Assembly: GCA_004519485.1 (NCBI GenBank)
Contig: CP038117.1
Coordinates: forward strand, 248,001 to 312,000
Direction of reading: 5' to 3'
DNA from: Nannochloropsis oceanica
Lineage: Eukaryota > Sar > Eustigmatophyceae > Eustigmatales > Monodopsidaceae
DNA length: 64,000 bases
The first letter of the stretch is position 1; every line of letters begins with the position of its first letter. The notes below the pieces were generated by a model. That model searched no databases and had not been told where the DNA came from. It saw only the letters and a program-made list of their open reading frames with translations. The translations under genes and the position numbers were made by a program. Below are positions 36,894 through 46,078 of the stretch, piece by piece.

Positions 36894-38471
36894 TCACCAC
36901 TGAATCGATTCAAGGGCAATTCCTTGGTCTCTCAAAACGCTGGTGATGCCTATCCCAACCCCCATCCCATCCGACAGACTACTGCTGCTGCAAGCGGTGC
37001 TGCTGCTATCCTTACTTCTGCATGTGTCTCCCCCTTTCTCCTTTAGTGCTGCTGCTGCAGCTACTGCAGCCTCCTCGCGTTCCAATGTCCGCTGCAAAGC
37101 CAAGCGCCTATCCACCTCTTCCAATACCGCAGCACTCGCCTGCGAATCAAATTTTCGGGCGAAAAGGAATGTCTCGTTCCTGCTATTACCAGGCAAGGAA
37201 GGGGAAGAGGATGGGATTAAATGCTCTATCTTCTCCATACCGACCAACAGAGGAGACCTTCCACAAATTCTCGGGTCCGGCTGCAGGCACTTGCTTTGAT
37301 CAGCCGCCGTGCCCTTCTCGTCCTCCCATACATCAAAAGTCAAATGTAAATAATTCGTGTTATAATGATGGTGGCAATATGGGGAAGACTTAAGAACCGT
37401 CGCAAAGAAATTCTCGTCGGGAATGAGGATATGTTGGGCGTATGCAGTGTAAGGCCCCACGAACTTCTCGTCCGTTAATAAATAATGCGCGAAATCCCTC
37501 GAGATCACAAACCACTGGGAGCCCGTTCGCAAGGGCACACCACGCGGAATGCCAAAGCGAGCGATGCGATGCATTTGGTTGTCGCATTCGACGAAGTAAT
37601 GCCAAACTCGGGGGTTAGGTACATTTGCCATCGGGTCAATGAACATGAGTTGAACGTTTACTGGATGTTGGGCTAGCGTCGAGCGAATCTGCCGAGGGGT
37701 TGCCATCGGGTAGGTAGCACCACTAAGATTAATGACACGGTCGAAAGGCAAATTGAGATAGAAGCCGTAGGAAATGGCGTTGAGCGTGGCTTGGACGACG
37801 GAGAACCCGCCCCAGCTCACGTTCACTCGGCCTTCGCGCATCACGTACACGTTGGGGGTCTTGGACGCGTAGGTCAACAAGGGCAAATCATCGGGGAGCG
37901 GTCCTAGCTTGCCGTCGACATGCACGACAAAGTGGCTCCTCACACAGGAATTAATTGTCCCTGTTGTTGAGGGCGGGCAGATGCTCCTGTCCTCTGGGTC
38001 GTCTTGAAGGGCTTCGATGAGTCGCACCACCTGCTCCAAGTCACGGTGCGCCGTGATGACATAGAGCAAGCGGAGGTCCTCGGCTGTCTTGAAAATCTCC
38101 GGGATGGCCAGGGTGTTATTTTCGGCACCATCGCCTGGAGATGCGGTCGAGCTCCTGCCAGGCATGGGGCATTGATTCTGGACAAAGGGCGATTCGAAGG
38201 GTAGGAGCGTCTCGGTCATGTGCGCGGTAAGAAAGGCCTCATACGCCAAAGTCACTTCCTCCGCGCATGCCGCAGACTGGGTGTTGTTGAGGATGACCGC
38301 GAGCCGGCCTGCAGAGTGGTGGTAGAGGCGTGCGGTGGTGTCTTTTAGAAGATGGGCCCGGACGTTCTCCTTCGGCAGGTGCTCATTGGGTGATGACATG
38401 TAGGCAGCCCCTGCATTGACTAAGAATAAAAAAACCCAAGCAGCCAGCAACCACGACCATTCGCGACCCAT
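36894..38471 (-). CDS. GT14 (core-2/I-branching) glycosyltransferase
   Basis: Type II membrane or secreted glycosyltransferase of the Branch family, whose members transfer GlcNAc, xylose or glucuronic acid in the Golgi. The 525-residue frame begins MGREWSWLLAAWVFLFLVNAG, a signal anchor or signal peptide. The catalytic domain starts near residue 130: LRLLYVITAHRDLEQVVRLI, SHFVVHVDGK, RVNVSWGGFSVVQATLNAI, FDRVINLSGATYPMATPRQI, GSQWFVISRDFAHYLL and the IPDENFFATVL motif, all in family order. The tail is low complexity with an alanine/glutamate stretch. The start codon lies 250 bases from that of the divergent methyltransferase gene, so the two may be co-regulated. The sugar and acceptor cannot be told. 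Family assignment is firm. Confidence 0.9.
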   Translation of the reverse strand: MGREWSWLLAAWVFLFLVNAGAAYMSSPNEHLPKENVRAHLLKDTTARLYHHSAGRLAVILNNTQSAACAEEVTLAYEAFLTAHMTETLLPFESPFVQNQCPMPGRSSTASPGDGAENNTLAIPEIFKTAEDLRLLYVITAHRDLEQVVRLIEALQDDPEDRSICPPSTTGTINSCVRSHFVVHVDGKLGPLPDDLPLLTYASKTPNVYVMREGRVNVSWGGFSVVQATLNAISYGFYLNLPFDRVINLSGATYPMATPRQIRSTLAQHPVNVQLMFIDPMANVPNPRVWHYFVECDNQMHRIARFGIPRGVPLRTGSQWFVISRDFAHYLLTDEKFVGPYTAYAQHILIPDENFFATVLKSSPYCHHHYNTNYLHLTFDVWEDEKGTAADQSKCLQPDPRICGRSPLLVGMEKIEHLIPSSSPSLPGNSRNETFLFARKFDSQASAAVLEEVDRRLALQRTLEREEAAVAAAAALKEKGGDTCRSKDSSSTACSSSSLSDGMGVGIGITSVLRDQGIALESIQW

Positions 38472-38720
38472 GCCTGTTCTGGATGCTTGCGTGTGGTGAG
38501 TGGAGTCACCAACACGATTTTTGGTGTGGGTGGGGCGGGATTCCGCCGCGGGAGGAGCGTGTCGCCCATATGCTTCAATTTTAAATTATTATTATGGTAT
38601 ATGGTAGCTCGCTCTGCGTGCAGAGCTGCACACCTCGCCCGCCACCGGTATCACATCTGCATCTACTCACCTCGTCCATCTTTGTACCTTTCTCGTAGTA
38701 CAGCACAACCGGGCGCGGTC
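38472..38720. promoter_or_regulatory. Head-to-head promoter, GT14 / O-methyltransferase
   Basis: 249 bases between two divergent ATGs. The methyltransferase frame is open upstream but without a better ATG except at 38602. The stretch around 38580-38600 is AT-rich (AATTTTAAATTATTATTATG) and may hold core promoter elements for both genes. Confidence 0.5.
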
Positions 38721-39911
38721 ATGTTTCATCATTCTTCGAAGTCCGTGCATCCAGTTCACTGGAGGCATCGACTGTCAACTCCTTTTATTTATCTGATCAT
38801 ATTTGCGGGCTTCAGCTATCTATGTTTGCAACATTTCAGCCCTAAATCACTAAGTATGATGCCTTCTCTCGGGAAGTCAGACATTTTGGGGCGTAAACAC
38901 AAGTTTGCTTTTAAGGAGCGGCCCTTCAAAACAGTGCAAGGCGAGCATTTTGACCTTTTCCGTCCTTGGTACGACGGGAGGATTGGTGTGCAACTGCTGG
39001 CGTCTCCCGAGGACTGGATTGCGCGGTTGACTTCGAGGTTGCAATGGTTGGACCCAATGACAACTAGTTACGATGACCGTCCCCAATCCGTGCGCGCCAG
39101 AGCTGCCTATCTTGAGGTCATCAAAATGCACACGTCTGGGCTCGTTTACGGGTCTGAAGAGCGTAGCGTTATGCAATCAGGAACGACTATTTCATTGAAT
39201 ACACTGGATCCAGCCAAAAAGGGTTCGGGGCTCGATTGGACTTATCTAGGCGACACCATGACGGGAGGTGCGCGGCTCAACAACCTTAAATCATTACTTG
39301 AAGATGTTTTTCTGCGTGGTATTTCAGGAGATTACATTGAAACTGGAGTATGGCGGGGAGGATCGTCAATTTTTGCACGTGCTGTGATGCGAAGCTGCAA
39401 CGAGGGTCATCGAATGTCTTATGTTTGTGATTCTTTCCAAGGTCTTCCCCCTGGAGACAGAGCATTAGATCCTGGCGATAAGGGTTGGGATGTTGCGGGA
39501 GGGCATTATTTAAAGGTATCGGCTCCTACGGTGGCCGCTAATTTCCACGAGATGGGCGTACTGGATCCAAATGTTGTGTTTGCCAAAGGTTTTTTTAATG
39601 AAACTATGGCACCTTTATCCTATCAAATTCAGACCTTGGCCATTATGCGTCTCGATGGTGACATGTACGAGTCTACTGTGGACGTTCTCTACAACTTGTA
39701 TAGCAAACTCAGTGTGGGAGGATATGTAGTTATCGACGACTGGTTTGGATTCCCGGCGCAGGCAGCCTGCGTTGATTTCTTCCGCGTGCATGGTATCAAC
39801 CCTGAGATAATAAATATTGACGAAACAGCTGTGTACTGGCAAAAAACAGAGGAGGTTGAGGTTCAGTATTGGCGGTATGAAAAAGGACTCTTCCGACTGA
39901 ATTCAACGTAA
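38721..39911 (+). CDS. TylF/MycF-family O-methyltransferase with signal anchor
   Basis: S-adenosylmethionine- and metal-dependent enzyme of a family that methylates sugar hydroxyls, known from macrolide makers (macrocin 3''-O-methyltransferase). From ATG 38721 the product is 396 residues; an in-frame ATG at 38602 would add 40. The N-terminus has a membrane anchor (STPFIYLIIFAGFSYLCL), so the enzyme should face the lumen of the secretory pathway. The core has the SAM motif GDYIETGVWRGGSSIFARA, then YVCDSFQGLPPGD, the metal-site region MRLDGDMYESTVDVLYNLY and GGYVVIDDWFGFPAQAACVDF, all as in TylF. No intron. Codon use is AT-richer at third positions than in the neighbours (many TTT, GAT, ATT), which might mean lower expression or later acquisition. 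The natural substrate is not known. Confidence 0.88.
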   Translation: MFHHSSKSVHPVHWRHRLSTPFIYLIIFAGFSYLCLQHFSPKSLSMMPSLGKSDILGRKHKFAFKERPFKTVQGEHFDLFRPWYDGRIGVQLLASPEDWIARLTSRLQWLDPMTTSYDDRPQSVRARAAYLEVIKMHTSGLVYGSEERSVMQSGTTISLNTLDPAKKGSGLDWTYLGDTMTGGARLNNLKSLLEDVFLRGISGDYIETGVWRGGSSIFARAVMRSCNEGHRMSYVCDSFQGLPPGDRALDPGDKGWDVAGGHYLKVSAPTVAANFHEMGVLDPNVVFAKGFFNETMAPLSYQIQTLAIMRLDGDMYESTVDVLYNLYSKLSVGGYVVIDDWFGFPAQAACVDFFRVHGINPEIINIDETAVYWQKTEEVEVQYWRYEKGLFRLNST

Positions 39912-41879
39912 AATGACAATTTCACTTTCAGCTAAGCTTAGCTGGCTGATTCGCCCGCCACCTGAGTGAGCCTCAATCCTATAAAAATGCCAGTGCTATC
40001 AAGATTTTGGCATCCAAAGCGGGCAGTTGGTGGAGATTGGTTTGGAATGAAAAAGAGGGAAAAAGAAATTTATGATGGATGTAGGAATAATGAGAGAGAG
40101 AAGTTGCAAGGGACATCTGCGCACTCCTTCGAAATTTATTGAGCACGACGTCGTTGCTTCGCGCTGCCCACCTTTTCGTTTACCAAGTTTCTTCGCTATT
40201 CCGTCCTTCTCCACGAAATTTTACATGCGTACCGCAATTACCACTGATGTGAACGAATCGCACCACTTGGCGATTTCTTCGTGTTGTTTGATGCATGGCA
40301 TCATCCGTGTCTCCGACGACTATCACAACTGATTTTCGTGCATAACCGAAGGAGAAGACAACCTAGTCATAGACAAGGATAACAAAGACCTCTTCTTCCT
40401 CCTCCAGCGACACGACGACAATCTTTATCATACGTATACATAATCCTAGGACAGGACGATTAAAGGCTGACGTTGTAATATTGGTAATCGTCTAACATGT
40501 GCACCGGTATGGTTATTTGTGGTGTCTTTTGCAGTTTCTTTGTCAATTCCCTCTTCCATATTCACACCTTCTCCTGTCAATCCCTCCTCGTTCATTTTCT
40601 ACCATATTCACGCCTTCTCCTGTCAATTTACTAAGTATCATAAAATGTTAAAAACATCTTTTTCAGACATACAACGTGAAAGGCTGGAGAACCACCGTCT
40701 TGAATCAGGCAGAGAATCGGAGGAAAGAGGAGAGGCGTCAAGAAATAGAACGGGACATTTTTGTTCACGAATACATATCATCAATCGTGCTGGACATCAG
40801 GGGCGAAATTCCGATCGTGTTCCCACTCGAACCGGCCCCGTGAATGCGAAACTGTTTCCATCTCGTTCAACCCAGTGAAATTTCTCATGCGCGCCCAGTT
40901 CGGGGATCGAATCGTTCCTGTGCAGCAAGATAGGTATGCCCTCGGTCTCCTCGCGGTGGAGGGGACGATGGCACCGTTTACAGTGCTCAGATGCCGGTGG
41001 CAAAGCGCCTAAGAGGCGAATAAACCCCTAAAAAATAAAAACAATAAAAAAACTTGAATAACTTTCTGTATGTTCCGTGCAACAGTTTCCTTTATAAACT
41101 GCATGTTACGAGCGTATTAGCTAAGCCATGTTTCCTTTTCCGCTTTCTCAAGCGCGTCTATTGCCCTGTGCCAATTTTTCGAAAACATATCCCTTTTACC
41201 AAAACAAATAAAAAGCTTCTACACGCTCACCGTACGACAGTAGGATAGAGCAAGTCGACGAGTGGTAAAAACACAGGTCTCTGTTACAGGAGAGAGAGTG
41301 GAAATCCTCACGGTCCTGCCACCCGCCCAAACGGAGCGGTAACGCTGTTCTGTTGCCAGCCTGACGCAGTGCCCGTCGCTTTAACACGGAAAACACTCCT
41401 CCTTCCGGACGAGTGCTCGGCCGTGATTTGAACGCTGGAAGGATGAGTTTCTCCGTGTTCGCACCCCCGATACCAGATCCCGGTGTCCTATCACTGCACC
41501 AGAAGCTTGTGCTGACAGTCAAGGAGCCACCCCAACCAGCAGCGCATCGTCGAAAACTTTGCGTTTATATAGTCTAAAGCAACATGGGCCGTATTTATTG
41601 TTTTTATAATACAGTCATAGGAGAATATTATGAACGATTTTTGGCGCAATGATCCAGTGGTTATTATTTGTTTCTATCGTATATTTCTTTCTTTGTGTTT
41701 TTTTAGGTCTCACCGTCAAGAAGAGAAAAGAAATAAATGAGGTCAAAATACTGTCGCTCACGCAACCCCTTCTCTTTTCTTCACGGACATGTTTTTGTAT
41801 TGTCCGAGCTTGCATTTCCTTCCGCTCTTCCAGTTTCGATATTATGCCGTTCTATGCACCCATTCTCGTCTCCCTCCGC
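39912..41879. other. Gene-poor 2-kb region between methyltransferase and RPS21
   Basis: The longest stretch without a firm gene. It is AT-richer than average. On the minus strand, 41003-40797 holds an open frame with CKRCHRPLHREETEGIPILL and HEKFHWVERDGNSFAF that looks protein-like but has no ATG and no obvious partner exon. 41400-41520 has tRNA-like fragments on the minus strand that do not fold into a full cloverleaf. Nothing else is visible. Confidence 0.4.
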
Positions 41880-42545
41880 TTACATCTCGCTGTCAGCCTT
41901 CTTTGCCAGCTCCGTAAACGCAGAGTCCGCCTCTCCCTTGGCACGGATGTAGCCAGCCAAGGCAAGGGTCTTGAAGTCCCCCTGCGTGTACACACCGTTA
42001 GCATCCACATTGGCAACGTTGATCTGTAGGTCAGGTGTGGTGTAAAGAGAGGGAAAGGAGAGAGATGAGCTCCTGATCCTTTCGACGCCGAACACGATAA
42101 CAAGTACAGGGTACACCACTACGATCACTTAGGAACGAAAATAACGCCTGCCAGCACGTATCAAACCCAGTTCCCTTATCCTCGTCTATTCCCTTGTACT
42201 CTACTGCTCCGTGTAATTACCTGTACGGCGGCGTGGTCCTTAGAGTGGACAACGCGGTTGGTCCAGGAGCTGTGATGATGGGGTAGGGAGAAATCGGGAA
42301 AAGGGCACCATGTGAAACAATTAGACCTTCATTATGCACAACCCACACTATACAGCTCTTTAGCTCTTTACGTCTCATGGTAGTGCAGGCACATTAAGTC
42401 AGAACGCCTTGCCACCACACGTGGAATCCTCCCTTTCCTCTACGCGCTGCGCCTATCCCCCTATCGTGCTCTCTCTCTTCAGTAAGAGTACTCACCATTT
42501 GCGGGGGATGTAGAGATCCACGTTTTGACCAGCTTCGTTTTGCAT
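41880..42545 (-). CDS. RPS21: 40S ribosomal protein S21 (eS21)
   Basis: Small protein on the cytosolic 40S subunit. Exons 42545-42496, 42269-42221 and 42023-41880 give 80 residues, matching the usual ~83. Exon 1 reads MQNEAGQNVDLYIPRK, exon 2 CSWTNRVVHSKDHAAVQ, exon 3 INVANVDANGVYTQGDFKTL and then AGYIRAKGEADSAFTELAKK; each block follows the eS21 family in order. Donors are GTGAGT and GTAATT, acceptors CACAG and CTACAG, and phases agree. The ends of exons 1 and 2 are hidden from simple frame scans because the coding parts are about 50 bases each. Identification is firm. Confidence 0.93.
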
Positions 42546-43301
42546 GATAGTGCGAGTGTGGTGTGATTGGGGTGGTTGTCTGTGCCCGGGTGTGTGGGTT
42601 GGAGAGGGTAAGGCAAGACATTATGATGATGAGGGGAGGCGAAGGAGAGAAGACGAAGCTGGATGGACGAGAATGACTCAAGCACCAACATATGTATGGC
42701 CCTTTAAACCCAATACCACACACGCCTTCTCTTCTCCTGATACAGCGTGCTGGCCAAGGAAGCGGAAGCCAGGGATATTGCGTGTCAGAAGGAGGACAAC
42801 AAGAATCAGAGGCTCCGGGCGCTCCTCGCCATCGGTCTCTCCTAAGTTCGCGGAATGTCTTGGCCCATGACATTGTTTATCCACGCTACAACCGACTTGG
42901 GCGCACTGTCCCTTCCTTCCCTTCCTTCCCTCCCTTCTTCCCCTCTCCCAGAATACACCAATTGGTACCTTACGCATCCTACAGCTTGACCAAGTATGCC
43001 TTCACCTCGCCTATAGTAATGATGAAATAGCAAAGAACAAAGCAAAAAGGAAAACAAGAAAGGACGCAAGGCGTGCAAGCGTTTTGATCACACTACGTCC
43101 TTTGTGCTTTTTAATTGCTATCCGCTCTGTGCCCGGCGAAATCGGAACGAGGATAGGGCAAGTTGCTTATCTCCCTCCGCTCCCAGCTGTACGCCACTCC
43201 CTGTGTCCTCCACCAGTCTTCTGCCCTAAAACTATCTTCCCTATCCAAATCTTTTTTTGTGCCAACAAAACACAATCTCCCCCGTCCCTGTTTCTTTCAA
43301 C
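42546..43301. other. Intergenic region, RPS21 to ProRS
   Basis: About 755 bases between two minus-strand genes; it must hold the RPS21 promoter. Two short minus-strand pieces (43010-42983 and 42905-42842) have matching splice signals and would read EVKAYLVKL then APKSVVAWINNVMGQDIP to a stop, but I find no ATG-bearing exon upstream before ProRS. TTCC/CCCTT repeats lie at 42910-42950. Confidence 0.35.
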
Positions 43302-45545
43302 CTAATAACTCCTCCCCCACAACACCCAACACGTCGCCTCCTTCCCACTCACAAAGCACTTTGTTCCCGCAGGCAACTCCGGCTGATCAAAGGGAATGCA
43401 CAAAGTTTTAGCTGCAACCGATGTCGCCGTCCGATCATCCTCCGCCTCCCCCGCCAAGGCCTCCTCCCGGCTCCTTCGCTTCACCTCCTCCTCCCACTCC
43501 GTCTCATTCACAAAAGGCGTCAACACAATGCATTTTTTCTCCAGCGCAGGGACAAAATCCTTCCATTCGGTCACTCGAACCAGCTTCTCGTCCCTCTGTG
43601 CCTTGCACCTCTCGAACATGTCCTTATGGATCTGGTTCAACCGCTGCAGCACTGTCTCAACAACCACCCCCTCTGCCATATCCTCCTTCGAGCCATCATC
43701 ACGCCTCACCACCCTCACCGTCCCTTTTTCCAAGTCCAACGGCCCAATCTCCAACCGCAATGGCACACCCTTCTGCTCCCAGTGGTTATATTTCCACCCA
43801 GGTGTATAGTTATCGCGATCATCCAAATGCACCCTAACCTTCCCCCTCTTCAAACTAGCGACCAGTCGCATCGCATAAGCTTGCAGCGCCTCCTTCTTCT
43901 CCATGGACAAGCTCGCCTTTACAATCGGAATAACCACTACCTGCTTAGGTGCCACTCGAGGCGGCAGAACCAGGCCCTTGTCGTCTCCATGCGCCATAAC
44001 CATCACACCGATACTCCTCGTGGTGATACCCCACGAAGTCTGCCACGGGATCGCATGGCCCCCCGCCTTATCCTCGTACTGAATATCGAACATCTTTCCG
44101 AAATTCTGTCCCAAATTATGACTGGTCGCTCCTTGGATTGATCGGCCGGACCCATGAATATAGGCCTCGACGGTGGTTGTGATATCCCCACCGGGAAAAC
44201 GTTCCATTTCCGTCTTGCGGCCTTGGATGACAGGAACAGCGAGTAGATCTTGATACACCTGCTTGTAGAGGTCGAGGATGTCCCGGACCATCTGTTGGGA
44301 CTCATCGAAGGAGGCGTGCGCGGTGTGGCCTTCTTGCCACAAGAACTCCCGGGAGCGGAGGAAGGGCGTGGGATACTTGAATTCCCACCTGACCACGTTA
44401 CTCCACTGGTTCAAACAGAGGGGCAAGTCCCGGTGCGATCGAATCCATTTCTTAAACAGGGGGTACATGATCGTTTCGCTGGTCGGGCGGACGGCAATCG
44501 GCTCCGGCAGGTCTGTGTCCCCCGACTTGGTGACCCACGCCACTTCCGGCGCAAACCCCTCCACATGATCCTTCTCCCGCTCCAACGCCCCCTTCGAGAC
44601 AAACAAAGGGAAATAAGCATTCTCTACACCTAGCTCCTTAATCTCCGCGTCTAACCACCTCTGAATGCTCTCCCACATGCTATAAGCCCAAGGCCTCAAA
44701 ATATAACATCCGGAAATGTCATAATAATCAATCATCTCACTATAGGTAATGACTCGTGTATACCACAAGGCAAAATTGTCCTTCTTGCTCACGTCAATGC
44801 CCAATAAAGTCCCTCCCGGCACAACGGTTGCCGTCTTCTTCGCTGCTGCGGCCCCGCCATCTTCCCGTTCACAATTGCCATTGCTCTTCTTATCCTTTTT
44901 GGCAGGAGCAGCAGTAGGCGCAGGAGCAGGGACGGAATCGAAGTCCAAAACGACGGGCTCGTGGCCCACAGCTTTGAGATAGGTGAGGAGGGCGGCGGCG
45001 GGGATGGAGACGGTACGGTCGTTGCGGAGGGGATGGAGGTTAATGGTGGATTGCTCCAGAAGCGCCTTGTCAATCGCAAGGGTCACGGCGTTCTCTGTGT
45101 CGTTTAGCACAGCCAAGGCGCTCACGGCCCCACGCTTTACCTTAAGCAAGGATTCCAATGTTTTCTCGTCGGCGAAACGCAAATTGGCTTTTCCGCCTAG
45201 CTTGAGAAGCTTCGCCAGAGTCTTGGTGTCCGTCGGGCGGTCGTGCAAGGCCGTCACTAAAAACGTCCCAATCTTCTTATCGCGGAGCAACAAATTCTTC
45301 GTCAGGACCCCATGTAAATGCCCCACGTGTTGCACTTGCTCATCTATGGTAGTGGCCTCCGGGTGTTGATAGAGCTTCAATGCAACGTTCAGCTCCTGGA
45401 GCTTGGCCAAGGAGGCATTTTCACCCACCTCGGCGCCAGCTGCCATCTCCACCGCCGGCTCCTTGTCCTGCAGACTGAGGCTGGCCACGCCCGACGCATC
45501 CGCCATATTCCTTGACGGAAGATGTAGATGTTGCTGTAGCTGCAT
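43302..45545 (-). CDS. Prolyl-tRNA synthetase, eukaryote/archaeal type, with N-terminal editing domain
   Basis: Charges tRNA-Pro with proline; likely cytosolic since no organelle leader is seen. The frame is 747 residues without introns, ATG 45545 (a second ATG at 45506 gives MADASG). Residues ~45-200 match the YbaK/ProXp-ala editing fold (LKLYQHPEATTIDEQVQHVGH, NLLLRDKKIGTFLV, GAVSALAVLNDTENAVTLAID). A charged alanine-rich linker follows. The class II catalytic core starts near residue 255: DNFALWYTRVITYSEMIDYY, LRPWAYSMWESIQRW, motif 2 region PIAVRPTSETIMYPLFKKW and RWEFKYPTPFLRSREFLWQE, GATSHNLGQNFGKMF, GWKYNHWEQKGVPLRLEIGP in the anticodon-binding part, and the typical last residues WVLWGRSY. 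The editing-domain fusion resembles that in apicomplexans and trypanosomatids. Identification is firm. Confidence 0.95.
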   Translation of the reverse strand: MQLQQHLHLPSRNMADASGVASLSLQDKEPAVEMAAGAEVGENASLAKLQELNVALKLYQHPEATTIDEQVQHVGHLHGVLTKNLLLRDKKIGTFLVTALHDRPTDTKTLAKLLKLGGKANLRFADEKTLESLLKVKRGAVSALAVLNDTENAVTLAIDKALLEQSTINLHPLRNDRTVSIPAAALLTYLKAVGHEPVVLDFDSVPAPAPTAAPAKKDKKSNGNCEREDGGAAAAKKTATVVPGGTLLGIDVSKKDNFALWYTRVITYSEMIDYYDISGCYILRPWAYSMWESIQRWLDAEIKELGVENAYFPLFVSKGALEREKDHVEGFAPEVAWVTKSGDTDLPEPIAVRPTSETIMYPLFKKWIRSHRDLPLCLNQWSNVVRWEFKYPTPFLRSREFLWQEGHTAHASFDESQQMVRDILDLYKQVYQDLLAVPVIQGRKTEMERFPGGDITTTVEAYIHGSGRSIQGATSHNLGQNFGKMFDIQYEDKAGGHAIPWQTSWGITTRSIGVMVMAHGDDKGLVLPPRVAPKQVVVIPIVKASLSMEKKEALQAYAMRLVASLKRGKVRVHLDDRDNYTPGWKYNHWEQKGVPLRLEIGPLDLEKGTVRVVRRDDGSKEDMAEGVVVETVLQRLNQIHKDMFERCKAQRDEKLVRVTEWKDFVPALEKKCIVLTPFVNETEWEEEVKRRSREEALAGEAEDDRTATSVAAKTLCIPFDQPELPAGTKCFVSGKEATCWVLWGRSY

Positions 45546-46078
45546 GTTGGTGGTAGATGGAGAGGGGTGAGGTCAGTGGGGGGGCAACAGCGTTGCTTGT
45601 CCATCCACAAGTCGTGTTTGGTGGGGAGGTCGTTCTTAGGGTTGGGAGCGATGCAAGCTCCATCGAATAGACGCAGAAATTAAATACCCCCGAAACTAAA
45701 ATGAATGACGAGCGAGGTTACGCGTTCTTGCCGTAGCGGTCGAATGCATGCTGGTGGTACGTGTGCATAGAAGTGGCAAATCACAAAGGCGGCGAAGGGA
45801 GCATCGCCGCCGCCAAACGACGACCGAGAAGCACCGCCCTCCTCCTTTGCATTTCCCGCACGCGATGACAATCGTCAATCAAGTACACCAACAAATCACG
45901 CGAGGAAAAGAAGGAGAAGCTAGTCAATGTGTAAGTGGGTCCCATCGTGTTTTTAATGGCTCGCGTCCATGGTCAGCCAACGTAACCCCACGAACAAGTA
46001 GGCGGCGGTTGCAGAGGCCAAAAAGCAACGACAAACGAAGCAAATGCACACGCTCATCACCAGCATCACCCCACACGC
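45546..46078. promoter_or_regulatory. Divergent intergenic region, ProRS / dihydrolipoamide dehydrogenase
   Basis: About 530 bases between divergent start codons. Both promoters are expected here. Short open frames on both strands are not protein-like. Confidence 0.35.

Noticed and set aside
41400-41525. tRNA-like sequence on the minus strand (TGGTGCAGTGATAGG like a D-arm; GTTCAAATC like a T-loop)
   Set aside because: The parts do not pair into acceptor, anticodon and T stems at proper distances; at best a relic.
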